In this document: positions 1-10,726 of the stretch, piece by piece
Numbering within the stretch: position 1 is the first letter of the stretch
Layout of the letters: every line of letters begins with the position of its first letter
Assembly (NCBI GenBank): GCA_963920575.1
Contig: OY986968.1
Coordinates: 6,131,485 to 6,195,484, forward strand
DNA length: 64,000 bases
Reading direction: 5' to 3'
Source of the DNA: Narthecium ossifragum
Lineage: Eukaryota > Streptophyta > Magnoliopsida > Dioscoreales > Nartheciaceae
Program-made: the position numbers and the translations under genes
Notes under the pieces: generated by a model
Seen by the model: only the letters and a program-made list of their open reading frames with translations
Told to the model about the DNA's origin: nothing
Databases searched by the model: none

Positions 1-620
1 TGTGGCAACCTTATGGGAAATATTATACTTATGGTGTGACGGAAATATCGATTCATAAAGTGTGATCCGCCATCACTTATAATAGCTCGAGGATGACCAA
101 ACCGAGAGAAAATGTTAGAATGAAGAAATTTAACGACAACTTGGTGATCATTGGTCTTAGTCGCTATGGCTTCAATCCATTTCGAAACGTAATCAACGGC
201 TAATAAAATGTAGATGTAGCCATTTGAAGGAGGAAACGGGCCCATAAAATCAATACCCCAAACATCAAATACTTCACATTCAATAATCGGGTTTTGAGGC
301 ATTTCATTTCGATGTGAAATACTCCCTAACTGTTGACACCGCACACACGCTTTTGAAAAACTGTGAGCATCACGAAAAATCGAGGGCCAATAAAAACCAG
401 ATTGAAAAATCTTGGTTGCGGTTCGACGGCCTGAAAAGTGTCCTCCACATGCATGAGAGTGGCATGAAGTAAGAATGGAGATTATTTCAGATTCGGGTAC
501 ACAACATCTCATAATCTGATCCGGACAGTGTTTAAAAAGGATCGGATCATTCCACACATAGGATTTAACTTTCGAAAAGAATTTATCTCGATCTAGTTTA
601 TTCCAATGAGCAGGAGTGAA
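1..620 (-). pseudogene. Athila-like integrase fragment
   Basis: This is the integrase part of the polyprotein, which inserts retrotransposon DNA into the genome. A frame continuing from the upstream pol ORF shows a zinc-binding region (a CHSHACGGH stretch, later CVRCQQLG), then [11 protein letters not shown] with the first catalytic Asp of the DDE triad, and IISDGGSHF with the second. The catalytic Glu lies beyond the left edge. It is separated from RNase H by one in-frame TGA at 621-623 (minus strand), a nonsense mutation rather than a natural gene end. The family assignment is secure; truncation here is due only to the window boundary. Confidence 0.82.
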
Positions 621-3278
621 TCAAGAAACAAGATAATTTACGATGTGTGCAAACCACGGTTTTGGTGCTTGATCAACAGCCAATAAATATTCATCAGGGA
701 AGGTATCATCGATCGGGGATGAATCATTAATGACATCGACAGGAAGACGCGACAGGTGATCGGCGACCACATTTAAAGCTCCCTTTTTATCTCGTAATTC
801 CAGATCAAACTCTTGGAGAAGTAAAATCCAACGAATTAATCGAGGTTTAAGCTCTTTCTTGGAAACAAGATACCTAAGGGCTGAATGATCGGTAAAAATT
901 ATGACTTTGGATTCAAGAAGATATGACCGAAACTTTTCTAAGGAAAAAATCATAGCCAGTAACTCTTTCTCAGTAGTCGTGTAATTCACCTGAGTTTCAT
1001 TCAACGTCTTACTAGCATAGTAGATGACACGAGGTAGTTTATCAATAGTTTGTCCCAACACAGCACCTACTGCATGATCGGATGCGTCACACATGATTTC
1101 AAAGGGATGATTATAATCAGGACAATGGACAATCGGTGCTGAAGAGAGTGAATCACGCAGGACATGAAAAGCATGAAGACAAGATTGATCGAACACAAAT
1201 GGAACATCTTTAACCAATAGAGCACATAACGGTCGGGAGATTTTACTGAAATCCTTAATAAACCTCCGATAGAAACCTGCGTGGCCCAGGAATGATCGAA
1301 TTTGATGCACCGACGAAGGAGGTGGAAGTTTAGAAATAAGCTCCAACTTAGCTTTATCTACCGCAATCCCCCGACTTGAAATGACGTGGCCGAGAACGAT
1401 ACCTTTCGTAACCATAAAATGGCTCTTTTCCCAACTCAACACCAGATTAGTTTTCTCACACCTAGCAAGGACTTTGGATAGGTTCACAAGGCATGAGTTA
1501 AAAGATTGGCCAAACACAGAGAAGTCATCCATAAATATTTCTAGAAACTGTTCAATCATATCCCCGAAAATAGCAAGCATGCAACGTTGAAATGTCGCTG
1601 GAGCATTGCAAAGGCCAAAAGGCATGCGACGATAAGCGAATGTTCCATATGGACATGTAAAGGTTGTCTTCTCCTGATCATTAGGATCGATGGCGACTTG
1701 ATTATACCCAGAGTAGCCGTCAAGGAAACAATAATAGGCTTGGCCTGATAGTCGTTCTAAAATCTGGTCAATGAAGGGCAATGAAAAATGATCTTTTCGA
1801 GTTAAAGCGTTAAGACGCCTATAATCGATACAAACTCTCCACCCTGTGGTCTGTCTAGTTGGGATATCCTCCCCTTTGTCATTTTTAACCACTGTGATAC
1901 CAGATTTTTTAGGAACGACCTGAGTAGGACTAATCCATTTAGAGTCTGAGATCGGATAAATGATCCCTGCGTCTAAAAGTTTAATTACTTCCTTCATTAC
2001 AACATCTTTCATAAGAGGGTTGAGCCGGCGTTGCATCTCCCGGACACATTTAGTTTCATCCTCTAAGAGTATGCGATGCATGCAAATCGAAGGATCAATG
2101 CCTTTAAGATCACCAATGGACCACCCTATAGCTCTTTTATGCAGTTTAAGGACATCGAGTAATTGATGCTCTTGATCAGTGGTTAATGCAGAAGAGATAA
2201 TTACTGGAAGGGTAGATTCAGGTCCAAGGAAGGCATATTTTAAATTGGACAGCAACGTTTTCAGCTCCAAAGATGGTGGTGTGATCAAAGAAGGTACAGC
2301 CGGAATTGAGGAAGTAGGAGGTAAAGGCTCAAGGAGAGGCTTTTTCCAGGAAATACCGCACACATCAGTAATGACATCAAGATCGTTAAAATCCTCTAAA
2401 ACGTTGTCATTTTCAGACTTGAAAACCGACCCAAAACCATCCAAATCATTTTTTTCATTGTTCACAACCGGAAACACTACAGCCGTACTCAAAACATCTT
2501 CATGCACATGTGACACATAATGTTTAAAAACATCGTCTTCAACCACAATAGACATGTGAAAACCACTCTCAAAACTCCCACACCGAGTATCATCATTCAA
2601 CAACAACACAGGTAATGTATCATCAACACAACACATTATCTCATCCTCATTAACCAAGGTATCAACCATAAAGCAGTCATCATCATACGCATGATTCTTT
2701 GAAGCATGAAATATATTCAAACGTAATTCCATATTACCAAATGTGACCGTCATGAAACCATCCCTACAGTTAATACAAGCATTGGCTGTAGCCAAGAAGG
2801 GTCGGCCAAGGATTATAGGAACCGATTTTTTAGTTTGCACTCCAGGTTCCATGTCTAACACAACAAAGTCAACCGGGAATACGCACCGATCAACCTTAAC
2901 CAAAATGTCTTCAAGGATTCCTCTTGGTGTCTTAATTGATCGATCAGCTAATTGTAGGGTCATGACCGTAGGTTTCAATTCTCCTATACCAAACTTAGAA
3001 TATAAGGAGAAAGGCATGAGGTTGACACTTGCACCCAAATCCAGTAGTGCTCCATCAATTGTGTGATTTCCTATAATGCATGAGATTGTGGGGGTGCCAG
3101 GATCCTTGAGCTTAGGAGGAAGATCACATCGAAGGATTGAGCTAACTTGCTCGGTCAGGAAAATCTTCTTAGACACATGTGACCTAGACTGTCGTTTATG
3201 TGTGCAAAGGTCCTTGAGGAATTTGGCATAAGATGGAATGTGTTTGATGGCATCAAGCAGAGGAAGATTAATATGCAT
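621..3278 (-). pseudogene. Athila-like pol: protease, reverse transcriptase, RNase H
   Basis: An 885-residue open frame. The aspartic protease lies at about residues 50-170, with DLGAS at 80-84 in place of the usual D-T/S-G-A (normal for this clade) and a downstream ILGRPFLATA. Reverse transcriptase spans about 400-660, with FMDD as the catalytic box and the FGLCNAPATFQRCM stretch. RNase H follows, with CDASD, EKELLA and TDHSAL, ending in ADHLSR. It would copy element RNA to DNA in cytoplasmic particles. Its start is artificial: an A8 run at about 3279-3286 puts it out of frame with gag, whose frame would otherwise read through. Integrase is cut off by a stop at 621. Long uninterrupted RT/RNase H suggests a fairly young copy. 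Confidence 0.9.
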
Positions 3279-5231
3279 TTTTTTTAAATACCTCCATCAT
3301 TTCATCTATTTTTGAGTTTTTGAATGGGGTGGAAGTCGGATCTGCTAAAGCTTCAGGAAAAGGAACCTTAGGAATATATGTCGTGGGATTTGGTTCTCTT
3401 TCATGAGATGATGCCATATGTGGTGATGCATGTAAATCTCCAATGGAGTCATGATGATTTGAATGTGGAGTGTCGGAGGATGAACCAGGTTCCTTTGATG
3501 AACATGAGTTATTGGGCAATGATGTCTGAGAATGAGATGCATGTAAATCTTGATTATCTGTGGTTACTTCAGGTTGCTCAATGTTGGCAAAAGTTTTACC
3601 ACTACGAAGGGTTGTCACAGCTTGTACTTGTTCATGCGATGAGTCTACATGATGTTGGCCTTTGGGATTAGGAATAGACTGACTTGGTAATTGTCCATCT
3701 TCTCTCCTAGACAATGCATTAGCCAATTGACCCAATTGGGCCTCTATCTTTGCCAGAGTTTGAGAATGAGAGTGTACTAATTGGGTCAACTCATCGTTGT
3801 GTGGAACATGATTTTGTTGCTGTGGATGAAGAGCTGAGTGATTTTGAGGTCCTTGACTCTGGGGAGGTACATACGGTTTGTTTCCCCAAGATTGAGATGT
3901 TTGATTTTGAACAGGCCGATATGGAGGTCGAAATGACGAAGTTTGGCCTTGAGAGTTGGTAGGATATGATGATTGGAATTTTGGAGGATAATTCGTAGTA
4001 TGAGCACCTATGGATGGTATAGAATTAAAAGAATTGGGTTGTTGGCCTGGTGTTCTCCACGAAAAATTTGGATGATCTCTCAAACCAGGGTTGTAAGAAT
4101 TTGAATAAGGATCATAAGCTGGCTTAGATTGACCATACACAGCATTAATGTGTTCCTGTACTAACTCAGGATAATGACATACCAACTGGCAGTCAGTGAC
4201 ATCGTGACCACGATTCGAACATAAGAAACAGATTTCTCCTTACGATGGAAGCGTAGGAAGAATAGATGAATCAACCTGATTTGTGGTTTGAGTGAGAACT
4301 TGATCTAGTTTTCTACTCAAGGCATCAACCTGTTGAGCAAGTCGGGTTGACTCGTTTAACTCAAGAACTCCTCGAGGATTGGATTGGTTGGACGGCCCAC
4401 GATTATTCCTAGAGGAGGTGGCGTGGTGTTGAGAGTTCTCAGCGAGTCTCTCAAAAAGCCTCCAAGAATCGTCAAGGGGGTTGGTAATGAACACTCCCCC
4501 ACACGCTGCATCTATTGTTAATTGATGTTTTTCCTTAAGACCCTTGTAGAAATGCTCTACTATGGCCCATTGAGGAAATTGGTGGTGGGGACATTTTCTA
4601 AGGAGTTCCCTATAACGATCCCAAGCCTCATGAAATGCTTCATCGTCGGCTTGTCTAAAAGAGGAAATTTCATGGCGAAGGTCACTTGTCTTGGTAATCG
4701 GGAAAAATTTCTCAAGAAATTGAGCTTGTAACTGAGGCCAAGTAGTGATCGACCGAGGTTCTAGAAATGTGAGCCAATGTTTCGCTTTACCTTTTAGGGT
4801 AAAAGGAAATAATTTAAGTCTCCAAGCGTCTTCGGTAAAATTATTTACCCTCACGGTAGAACTAATTAGAATAAACTCCTCTAATTGTAGGGGTCCTCGT
4901 GAGATAAGCCATGGAAAGTCGGTAAGGATTGTAAAAACTGTGGTTTAATCTCATAATGGGCCGCTCCAATTACTGGAGGTTGAATACAGGAGTTAGAAGT
5001 GAAAGAGGTTGGAACATAAAAATCTTTCATGGCCCTACGACCCTGGTTTTCAGGTTGGTTAGGATTGTCATTAGGTCCAAGATTGTCCTCAGGGTTATCC
5101 ATAGCTAAATGAGTAGGAGAAGAGACCGACAATTTATGTGATGTAGAACAAGAAGCAAAGAATTCCTTCAATGTAAGATTGAAATCTGGGTCCTTATCAT
5201 CACTCATCAACACATCATAAAGATCATTCAA
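3268..5231 (-). pseudogene. Athila-like gag (capsid/nucleocapsid), broken
   Basis: Three pieces in gag order. Piece 1 (5231-4881) contains FHGLSHEDPYN, the conserved start of the Retrotrans_gag fold. Piece 2 (4854-4240) carries the core: KAKHWLTFLEP, FLEKFFP, FHEAWDRYRELLRKCPHH and FYKGL. Piece 3 (to 3268) begins with the CCHC zinc knuckle CFLCSNRGHDVTDC and continues as a Pro/Gln/Ser-rich linker. Pieces 1 and 2 are separated by a frameshift near 4880. Pieces 2 and 3 share one frame, broken by a TAA at 4238-4240 just before the knuckle. An A8 homopolymer near 3279-3286 shifts the frame before protease. Gag would form the particle and bind RNA; this copy cannot. Confidence 0.85.
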
Positions 5232-5440
5232 GGTTTAGAAATGCAAACAGTGCAATCTCGATGACGTGTTGTTGGCGTTCGCTCCTTCACCGCTCGAAAG
5301 GATGCCTCTTTGTTCTTCACCTACTGATCACAAAAAGATATGGAAATATTAGCACTGAAACTATTTTTGGTCTTTTATATAATAATCAACCGATAAGCAA
5401 GAAACTATACTAAGTAAACAACTTAAAACACCGTAAAAAT

Positions 5441-5457
5441 CCCCGGCAACGGCGCCA
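5441..5457 (-). other. Primer-binding site, tRNA-Asp type
   Basis: Plus-strand ccccggcaacggcgcca is identical to the 3' end of plant tRNA-Asp(GTC), so the minus strand is complementary to it. It sits 6 bp inside the LTR boundary. tRNA-Asp priming is characteristic of Athila elements. Confidence 0.88.
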
Positions 5458-6517
5458 AAATTTTGATACGTCTTGAAAAGTGTCGTGGCTTAACAAGACT
5501 GACCAAAATTACAATATATTTCGGTGCTCTACTTTAACTACTAAGGACTAGTAGATAATGGAGAGTATGAGTCGAGTCCACAGGGATTTCAGGGATTTAA
5601 ATCAAATACTTAGCAAATCTCCTACTAATAAGTTGAGAAAAGATTGCAAGTTGAAATTAAACTAAAACTATACTAAAGGATTGAAGAATATGAGAGAAAG
5701 GACCATAGGATTCTTAATCAGTAACTAAGGATTTACCAGGTCTTCCAAAGATCAGGGCATGCAGACACGATAAATGGCTCCCTAAAAGTTGATAAAGAAA
5801 TGGCTAGTTCTCATTATCACTCGACAAGTTTTGTTTAGGATTCCTTGTCGGCAAGAACAATCAACGAAATATCAGTGACCGAATGATTAGTTACGTTCAC
5901 TGCTAATGAACCCTCTTACTCAGATGAGTTCATCGCAAGCAATGCCATAGAAATGGATTTAGGTGTAATATCGAGATGACTTCGCATCTCGATGGCCAAA
6001 ACTACAAAGATAAGATGCATGAGAGATTAGGGATGGAACGTAGTGGGACTAGCACTACTATAGTGGGACTAGCACTATACAATCCCTAATCACGAACAAG
6101 CTTCCATCCGAGATATCATGGGACTAGCATGATCCTTTTATTTGGATGAATCCAATCCACGCCCTAACATACACAAGCTCTAGAATCAAGTGCAAGCAAG
6201 AACGATCCAAACATCCAGCAAGAAATCAACACCAAGATATAGGCAAATATAATCAATCCATAAAACCAAATAATTGTGTATACAAACCCTAAATCTAAGA
6301 AATTCCTAGCAAAAACCCTAGTTACATCATAAGAATCCCATGGCTAGGGTTTTAGCTACTCATCTTCAGGGGATAATCCATCGGTAGAAGTTGATGATCT
6401 CCTCCCGCCATGGATCTCCTCCAAAGAATCGTCGAAGAAAAGATGTAGAAAAGATAGGTAAACTCTCTCCAAAAACGCTGGAAAAGGCCCCCCCCAAAAA
6501 TCCCTAAACAATGACTA

Positions 6518-6524
6518 CTTATAG
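6518..6524 (-). promoter_or_regulatory. TATA box of Athila-like LTR
   Basis: Minus-strand CTATAAG in the context GGGCTATAAGTAGTC. It lies about 60 bp downstream, in element orientation, of the last GATCGATC pair, so the palindrome cluster occupies the proximal U3 region. Confidence 0.55.
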
Positions 6525-6586
6525 CCCAAGAGACAACCACCCCCGGATTAGATCAGAGCCGTCGATCTTTGCTTCTGGCCGCGTCG

Positions 6587-6884
6587 GATCGATCCAACCT
6601 TTGAAGCCCGATCGATCCGACTCCTTAACTCCCTTAATATTGTGACCAACGCCCGAGCAGGATTGATCCAACTCTTGGAGTTCGATCGATCCTACGCCTT
6701 TATTGCTGGTAACTCCCGAGCTGGATCGATCGGGCTTGACTTGATCGATCGATCGAACCACCGTTGTTAAGCTACATCCCTTGCTGGATCGATCGGGCAG
6801 TTGAAGTTCGATCGATCCAGCCGTTATTGATCGTTCCCTTGTTGGTTGAGTTGGATCGATCGAACCTATTGAGGCCGATCGATC
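6587..6884. repeat. Five paired GATCGATC palindromes, 23-bp spacing
   Basis: GATCGATC or one-base variants start at 6587/6610, 6661/6684, 6724/6747, 6787/6810 and 6854/6877. Every pair is spaced exactly 23 bp and pairs recur every 63-74 bp. Flanking bases extend the symmetry: in the fourth pair the 13-nt arm GCTGGATCGATCG faces its perfect complement. Each pair is therefore a potential stem-loop as well as two palindromic sites. No coding content. Confidence 0.9.
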
Positions 6885-7054
6885 TAACTTGTCAGAATCG
6901 CCAAAATATCATTCTTTTAGCTCCAAAGATGATCTAACTCGTAGCAGGACCTGTTATACCTGAAATGGAATAAAAGTAGTCAATCCAGTATTGCTCGGGG
7001 CCCAACAAAGCCAAATTACAAGGGTGTTTTGTGCACTTTTCAAGTCTTATCAAG

Positions 7055-9850
7055 TACCCAGACTTTGTTCAGCCACCTTTTCAGCCCTAGTAGTACCCCC
7101 CACCCTAGCAGACTTTAGCTCTTCCACCAGCCCCAGTTGACCCTCATGTTCTCAGAGGTACCTTTCAGCTTTTCAGTTCATTTGTAGATGTTCTGATAGA
7201 TTCTGGGGGGTCTCATTCCTTTGTAGCTAGCGACTGTATGGCATCGCTAGGGCTAGAGACTGAGCCACTTGGAGTCACACTACACCTAGACACACCCGTC
7301 GGCGGAGGGGCTCGTGTTGAGCTGATCTGCCGTTCTTGCGAGTTTGAGGTTGGGGTCCTCCGTGTCTTTCTAGACCTTCGGGTGCTAGACATGGTCGGGT
7401 TCGACGTGATTCTCGATATGGATTGGCTAACTTCATACCGAGCCGTCATCGACTATAGCCGTCGTAGGGTGACTGCTTGGACACCTGACGGCGCTCGTTT
7501 TGTTTTGCTAGGGGATCGCCAGTCGGCCGATTCCCTCTTGTGTGGTTGCTTTCCCAGGCACGAGGGCCAGCTGTCAACTCTACTGGCGCGCCTTTCCTTG
7601 TTCGCTGCAGAGGGCAGTCGAGAGAGCAGTTTGCCTGCAGTAGTTTGTGAGTTTGCTGACGTCTTCCCAGACGAGCTACCGGGCCTTCCTCCTTCCAAAG
7701 CAGTAGACTTCCAGATAGATCTTGTACCGGGTACCGGGCCAATTTCTCTGCCAGCTTTCAGGATGGCACCAGCAGAGCAGAGGGAGCTGAGGGTCCAGCT
7801 GGACGGGTTGATCGACAGAGGTTTCATCTGTGCCAGCACGTCACCTTGGGCAGCTCCTGTGTTGTTCGCAAAGAAGAAGGACGGTACGCTTCGTCTTTGC
7901 ATTGATTACAGGAAGCTGAACCGGGTAACGGTGAAGAACAAGTATCCGATGTCGAGGATCGATGACTTGTTCGACCAGCTCCGAGGCTCTTTGGTCTTTT
8001 CGAAGATCGATCTCCGTACCAGCTATCACCAGTTGAGGATTCGGGATTGCGACATCCCGAAGACGGCTTTCCGTACGAGGTACGGGTTGTACGAGTTCAC
8101 GGTGATGCCATTCGGCTTGACGAACGCACCAACGACGTTCATGGATATGATGCAGAGGGTCTTCCGACTGTACTTAGATTAGTTCATGGTGGTTTTCGTC
8201 GACGACATCCTAGTCTACTCACGTACCGAGGAGGAGCATGAGCAGCATCTGAGGACAGTGTTGCAGTTGCTGAGGGGGCATAGGCTATATGTCAAAGCCT
8301 CCAAATGTGAGTTCTGGCTTCTAGAGGTACAGTTTTTGGGGCACGTGGTGTCAGCGGCAGGCATTTCAGTTGATCCAGCCAAGATTGAGGCAGTGCTACA
8401 GTGGCAGAGACCGGCGACAGTGTTCGAGGTCCGCAGCTTCCTCGGCTTGGCGGGTTACTATAGGAGGTTCGTGCAGGACTTCTTTAGGGTTGCAGGGCCA
8501 CTGACCAGGTTGACATAGAAGGCGGTCCCGTTTGTTTGGGATGAGGCGTGCGAGCAGGCGTTCATCCAGTTGAGGACCAGACTGACGAGTGCACCGATCC
8601 TGATAGTTCCAGAGCGAGGCGTCGGCTACAGTGTCTTTTGCGATGCCATTGGGGAGGGTCTAGGCTGTGTGCTTATGGAGGAGGGCCATGTAGTGGCCTA
8701 CGGTTCCAGGCAGCTGAAGGCCCATGAGAGGAGCTATCCAGTCCACGATCTTGAGCTTGCAGTGGTTGTCTTCGCTCTGAAGACGTGGCGGCACTACCTC
8801 TATGGTGAGCGGTTCTTAGTGTACTCTGATCACAAGAGTTTGAGGCATGTGTTCACCCAGCGTGACCTCAACCTAAAGCAGCGACGGTGGATGGAGCTTC
8901 TAGAGGACTACGACTTCGAGTTGCATTACCACCCTGGTAAGGCAAACGTCGTAGCAGACGCTCTCAACAGGCAGACCAGAGACAGCAGAGTGACCTTGGC
9001 AGCGATGTCAGCTCGGTAGTGGCAGATGCTAGAGACAGTTAGTCAGTTCGGGCTTGACTTTGAGGACCGGGCGACAGGTGATTTCCTGTATATTGTTCAC
9101 AGCATTCCAGTTCTTTTGGCCAGAGTGATCGAGGCTGGAGACCCAGAGCTCATGGAGACCCGTGCTACGGTCGGCACCGAGCACGCTGTTGAGGGCTGGA
9201 CAAAGTCAGCAGACAGTGGTCTACTCTTCAGAGGCAGAGTTGCAGTTCCAGCAGACCCGGCGTTGCGAGAGGAGATCCTTCACGAGTTCGCAGTTGGCGA
9301 CAGAGTGCTACTGAAGGTGTCCCCGCGCAGAGGGTCGATCAGGTTTGGTAGCAGGGGCAAGCTAACGCCGAGGTTCACAGGTCCTTTTGAGATCATCAGG
9401 CGCGTTGGAGCAGTCGCCTACCAGTTAGCTCTACCTCCGCACATGTCAGCAGTCCACCCCACCTTCCATGTATCTATGCTGAGGAAGTATATTCCAGATC
9501 CTTCTCACGTTATTAGACACGACGACATTGAGGTGGAGGAGGACGCCACCTACATAGAGCAGCCAGTGCAGATCTTGGACAGACGGGATCAGGTGCTGAG
9601 AGGCAGGTCGTTAGCGTTGGTCATGGTCAGGTGGAGGCATGGTAGTGCAGAGAGTCTGACATAGGAGCGGGAGGATCGCATGCGTCGGGAGTTTTCCCGA
9701 CTGTTCACCTCAGCAGGTATATTTCTTGTTGTGGGCGTTGGCGCCCCTAGTTGTAGCCTTGTTTGTGCAGGTAGGCCTAGTTGTTTCCTTTTCCCCGGCT
9801 TCAACCTTGAATTTTGGGACGAAATTCTTTTTAAGGTTGTTAGGTTGTGA
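7055..9850 (+). pseudogene. Del/Tekay-like pol pseudogene with in-frame integrase deletion
   Basis: One continuous frame from 7055 to a TGA at 9848. The protease has [12 protein letters not shown] has the segment [12 protein letters not shown], the catalytic VVFVDD, and [12 protein letters not shown]. RNase H spans [11 protein letters not shown] to [21 protein letters not shown]. After [14 protein letters not shown] the integrase jumps at about 9285 directly to [13 protein letters not shown], so the catalytic DDE core is missing without loss of frame. Internal stops are TAG at 7088, 7091, 7106, 8180, 8516, 9017 and 9662, and no frameshift is seen. The first six stand where the family has Gln. 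The tail contains the usual [18 protein letters not shown] and ends just inside the LTR. Confidence 0.88.
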
Positions 9851-10726
9851 GGGCCCGTCCCTCTGACCTGGCTCGACCGCGTGGGTCGAGGGCCGTTTTC
9901 CTGTTGGTTTGTTTCCGCGTCGGGTACGATCAGACGATCGTATAGCAATTTGGGCCCTCCCTCTGGTGGTCGATTTCACAACTGCGTTGCACCCACGGCC
10001 TTGGATTGATGTATATGTTTGATTAGAATCTCTAGGGTGCGTTCGATCGGAAGATCGGAGCTCGATCAGGAAAGATCGAATCGGACGGCCGAGATCGATC
10101 CGGATCTCTATATAAGGCCTGTCCCTTTCTCTCTCTTTCTTTCTCTTCTCTCATGTCATTTTCTCTCTCTCCTACGGCTGTGCTAGGGCTTCGGAGCGCG
10201 GCTTTCGAGGCGCGGATCTTGGCGATTCGACTGGTTGGACGCGTGGAGGAGCTGCCCTACTTGCTCAAGTAGGTGTTTCTACTTCGATCTCGTGATCGGG
10301 TTCTCCTAGGATAGGTTTAATGCCTTTTCGCTGTAGGAATACTTGTTAGAATGTTATGTAGCTCATTGCACATGTGTTGTGGATGGTTTGAAGTATTCCT
10401 ACCTTGCGATTTCCGTATTTTAACGGCTGGTTTCCGTATTATTGTCGTTTTGTCGGTTTTCGCCCGTTTTGATCTAGATAGGAGATTTAACCATCAAAAA
10501 TATGATTTCTTCATACCATTGAATTCCCCATCGTTATTTACGTATGCTTGCAAAATCTCATTGATTTCCAACAAGTTTTGATGTTTGAAATCCAAGGAAT
10601 TGGATTTCCGGCACTGTTCTAATGAACAGTGCAATAGGCTCGACGGTCGATCGGTGGATAGACTGTCAAGCGTTGATACGCTCTTTCTGGGCCTGACGGT
10701 CGATCCGACGGTCGACCGTCAGGCCC
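9846..10726 (+). repeat. Del-type LTR, truncated, plus strand
   Basis: Starts TGTGAGGGCCCGTCC immediately after pol. It shares its first ~170 bp with the LTRs at 52643, 55532 and 60917, and its middle with the one at 55532. A TATA box (CTATATAAGG, 10108-10117) is followed by a pyrimidine-rich leader and the conserved AAGTAGGTGTTTCTAC element. From about 10640 it contains GACGGTCGATC-type palindromes and ends in the 38-bp palindrome 10689-10726, where the opposite-strand LTR begins. Confidence 0.8.
10108..10117 (+). promoter_or_regulatory. TATA box of Del-type LTR
   Basis: CTATATAAGG followed at about 30 bp by a CT-rich tract, in the same relative place as GCTATAAATACC at 55814 in a sister LTR. 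Confidence 0.5.

Larger units (their letters stand above)
1..7052 (-). mobile_element. Athila-like Ty3/gypsy retrotransposon, 5' two thirds (left end outside window)
   Basis: Read on the minus strand, the order is LTR (7052-5464), a tRNA-Asp primer-binding site, gag, protease, reverse transcriptase, RNase H and the start of integrase, which runs off the left edge. Gag-pol order and the protease motif DLGASVNLMP are typical of Athila/Tat-type plant Ty3 elements. The element lies inside a plus-strand Del-like element whose reading frame resumes at 7055. The base run after the LTR is AGTAC (7053-7057), the expected target-site duplication, but its partner is outside the window. Several frame breaks (near 621, 3275, 4238, 4880) make this copy non-coding. 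Confidence 0.9.
5464..7052 (-). repeat. 5' LTR of Athila-like element (1,589 bp)
   Basis: The ends are TGATACGTCTTGAAAAGTG on the left and CACTTTTCAAGTCTTATCA on the right, extended inverted termini with TG..CA-type borders. The left end adjoins the PBS and the right end adjoins Del-like pol sequence. On the minus strand the LTR contains a palindrome cluster (6884-6587), then a TATA box (6524-6518). Short duplications of GGGACTAGCACTA occur near 6045-6125. A stretch with tandem GTGGGACTAGCA copies and the rest of the LTR have no coding content. Confidence 0.85.
7053..10726 (+). mobile_element. Del/Tekay-like chromovirus fragment with 3' LTR start
   Basis: Plus-strand protease, reverse transcriptase, RNase H, a deleted integrase and the integrase C-terminus run straight into a TGTGAGGGCCC LTR start at 9846. 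The 5' portion (gag, 5' LTR) lies left of the inserted Athila-like element, outside the window. The LTR is fused to an inverted LTR near 10700, so no complete 3' end exists here. Confidence 0.83.

Noticed and set aside
5441..5457. tRNA-Asp gene
   Set aside because: Only the 17-nt 3' end is present, adjoining an LTR; it is a primer-binding site. The same applies to 35853-35869.
6587..6884. Regularly spaced palindromic repeats could be taken for a CRISPR array
   Set aside because: The repeats are 8-bp palindromes in pairs, inside LTRs of plant retrotransposons, with no cas genes, no constant spacer length and no 25-40-bp identical repeats.
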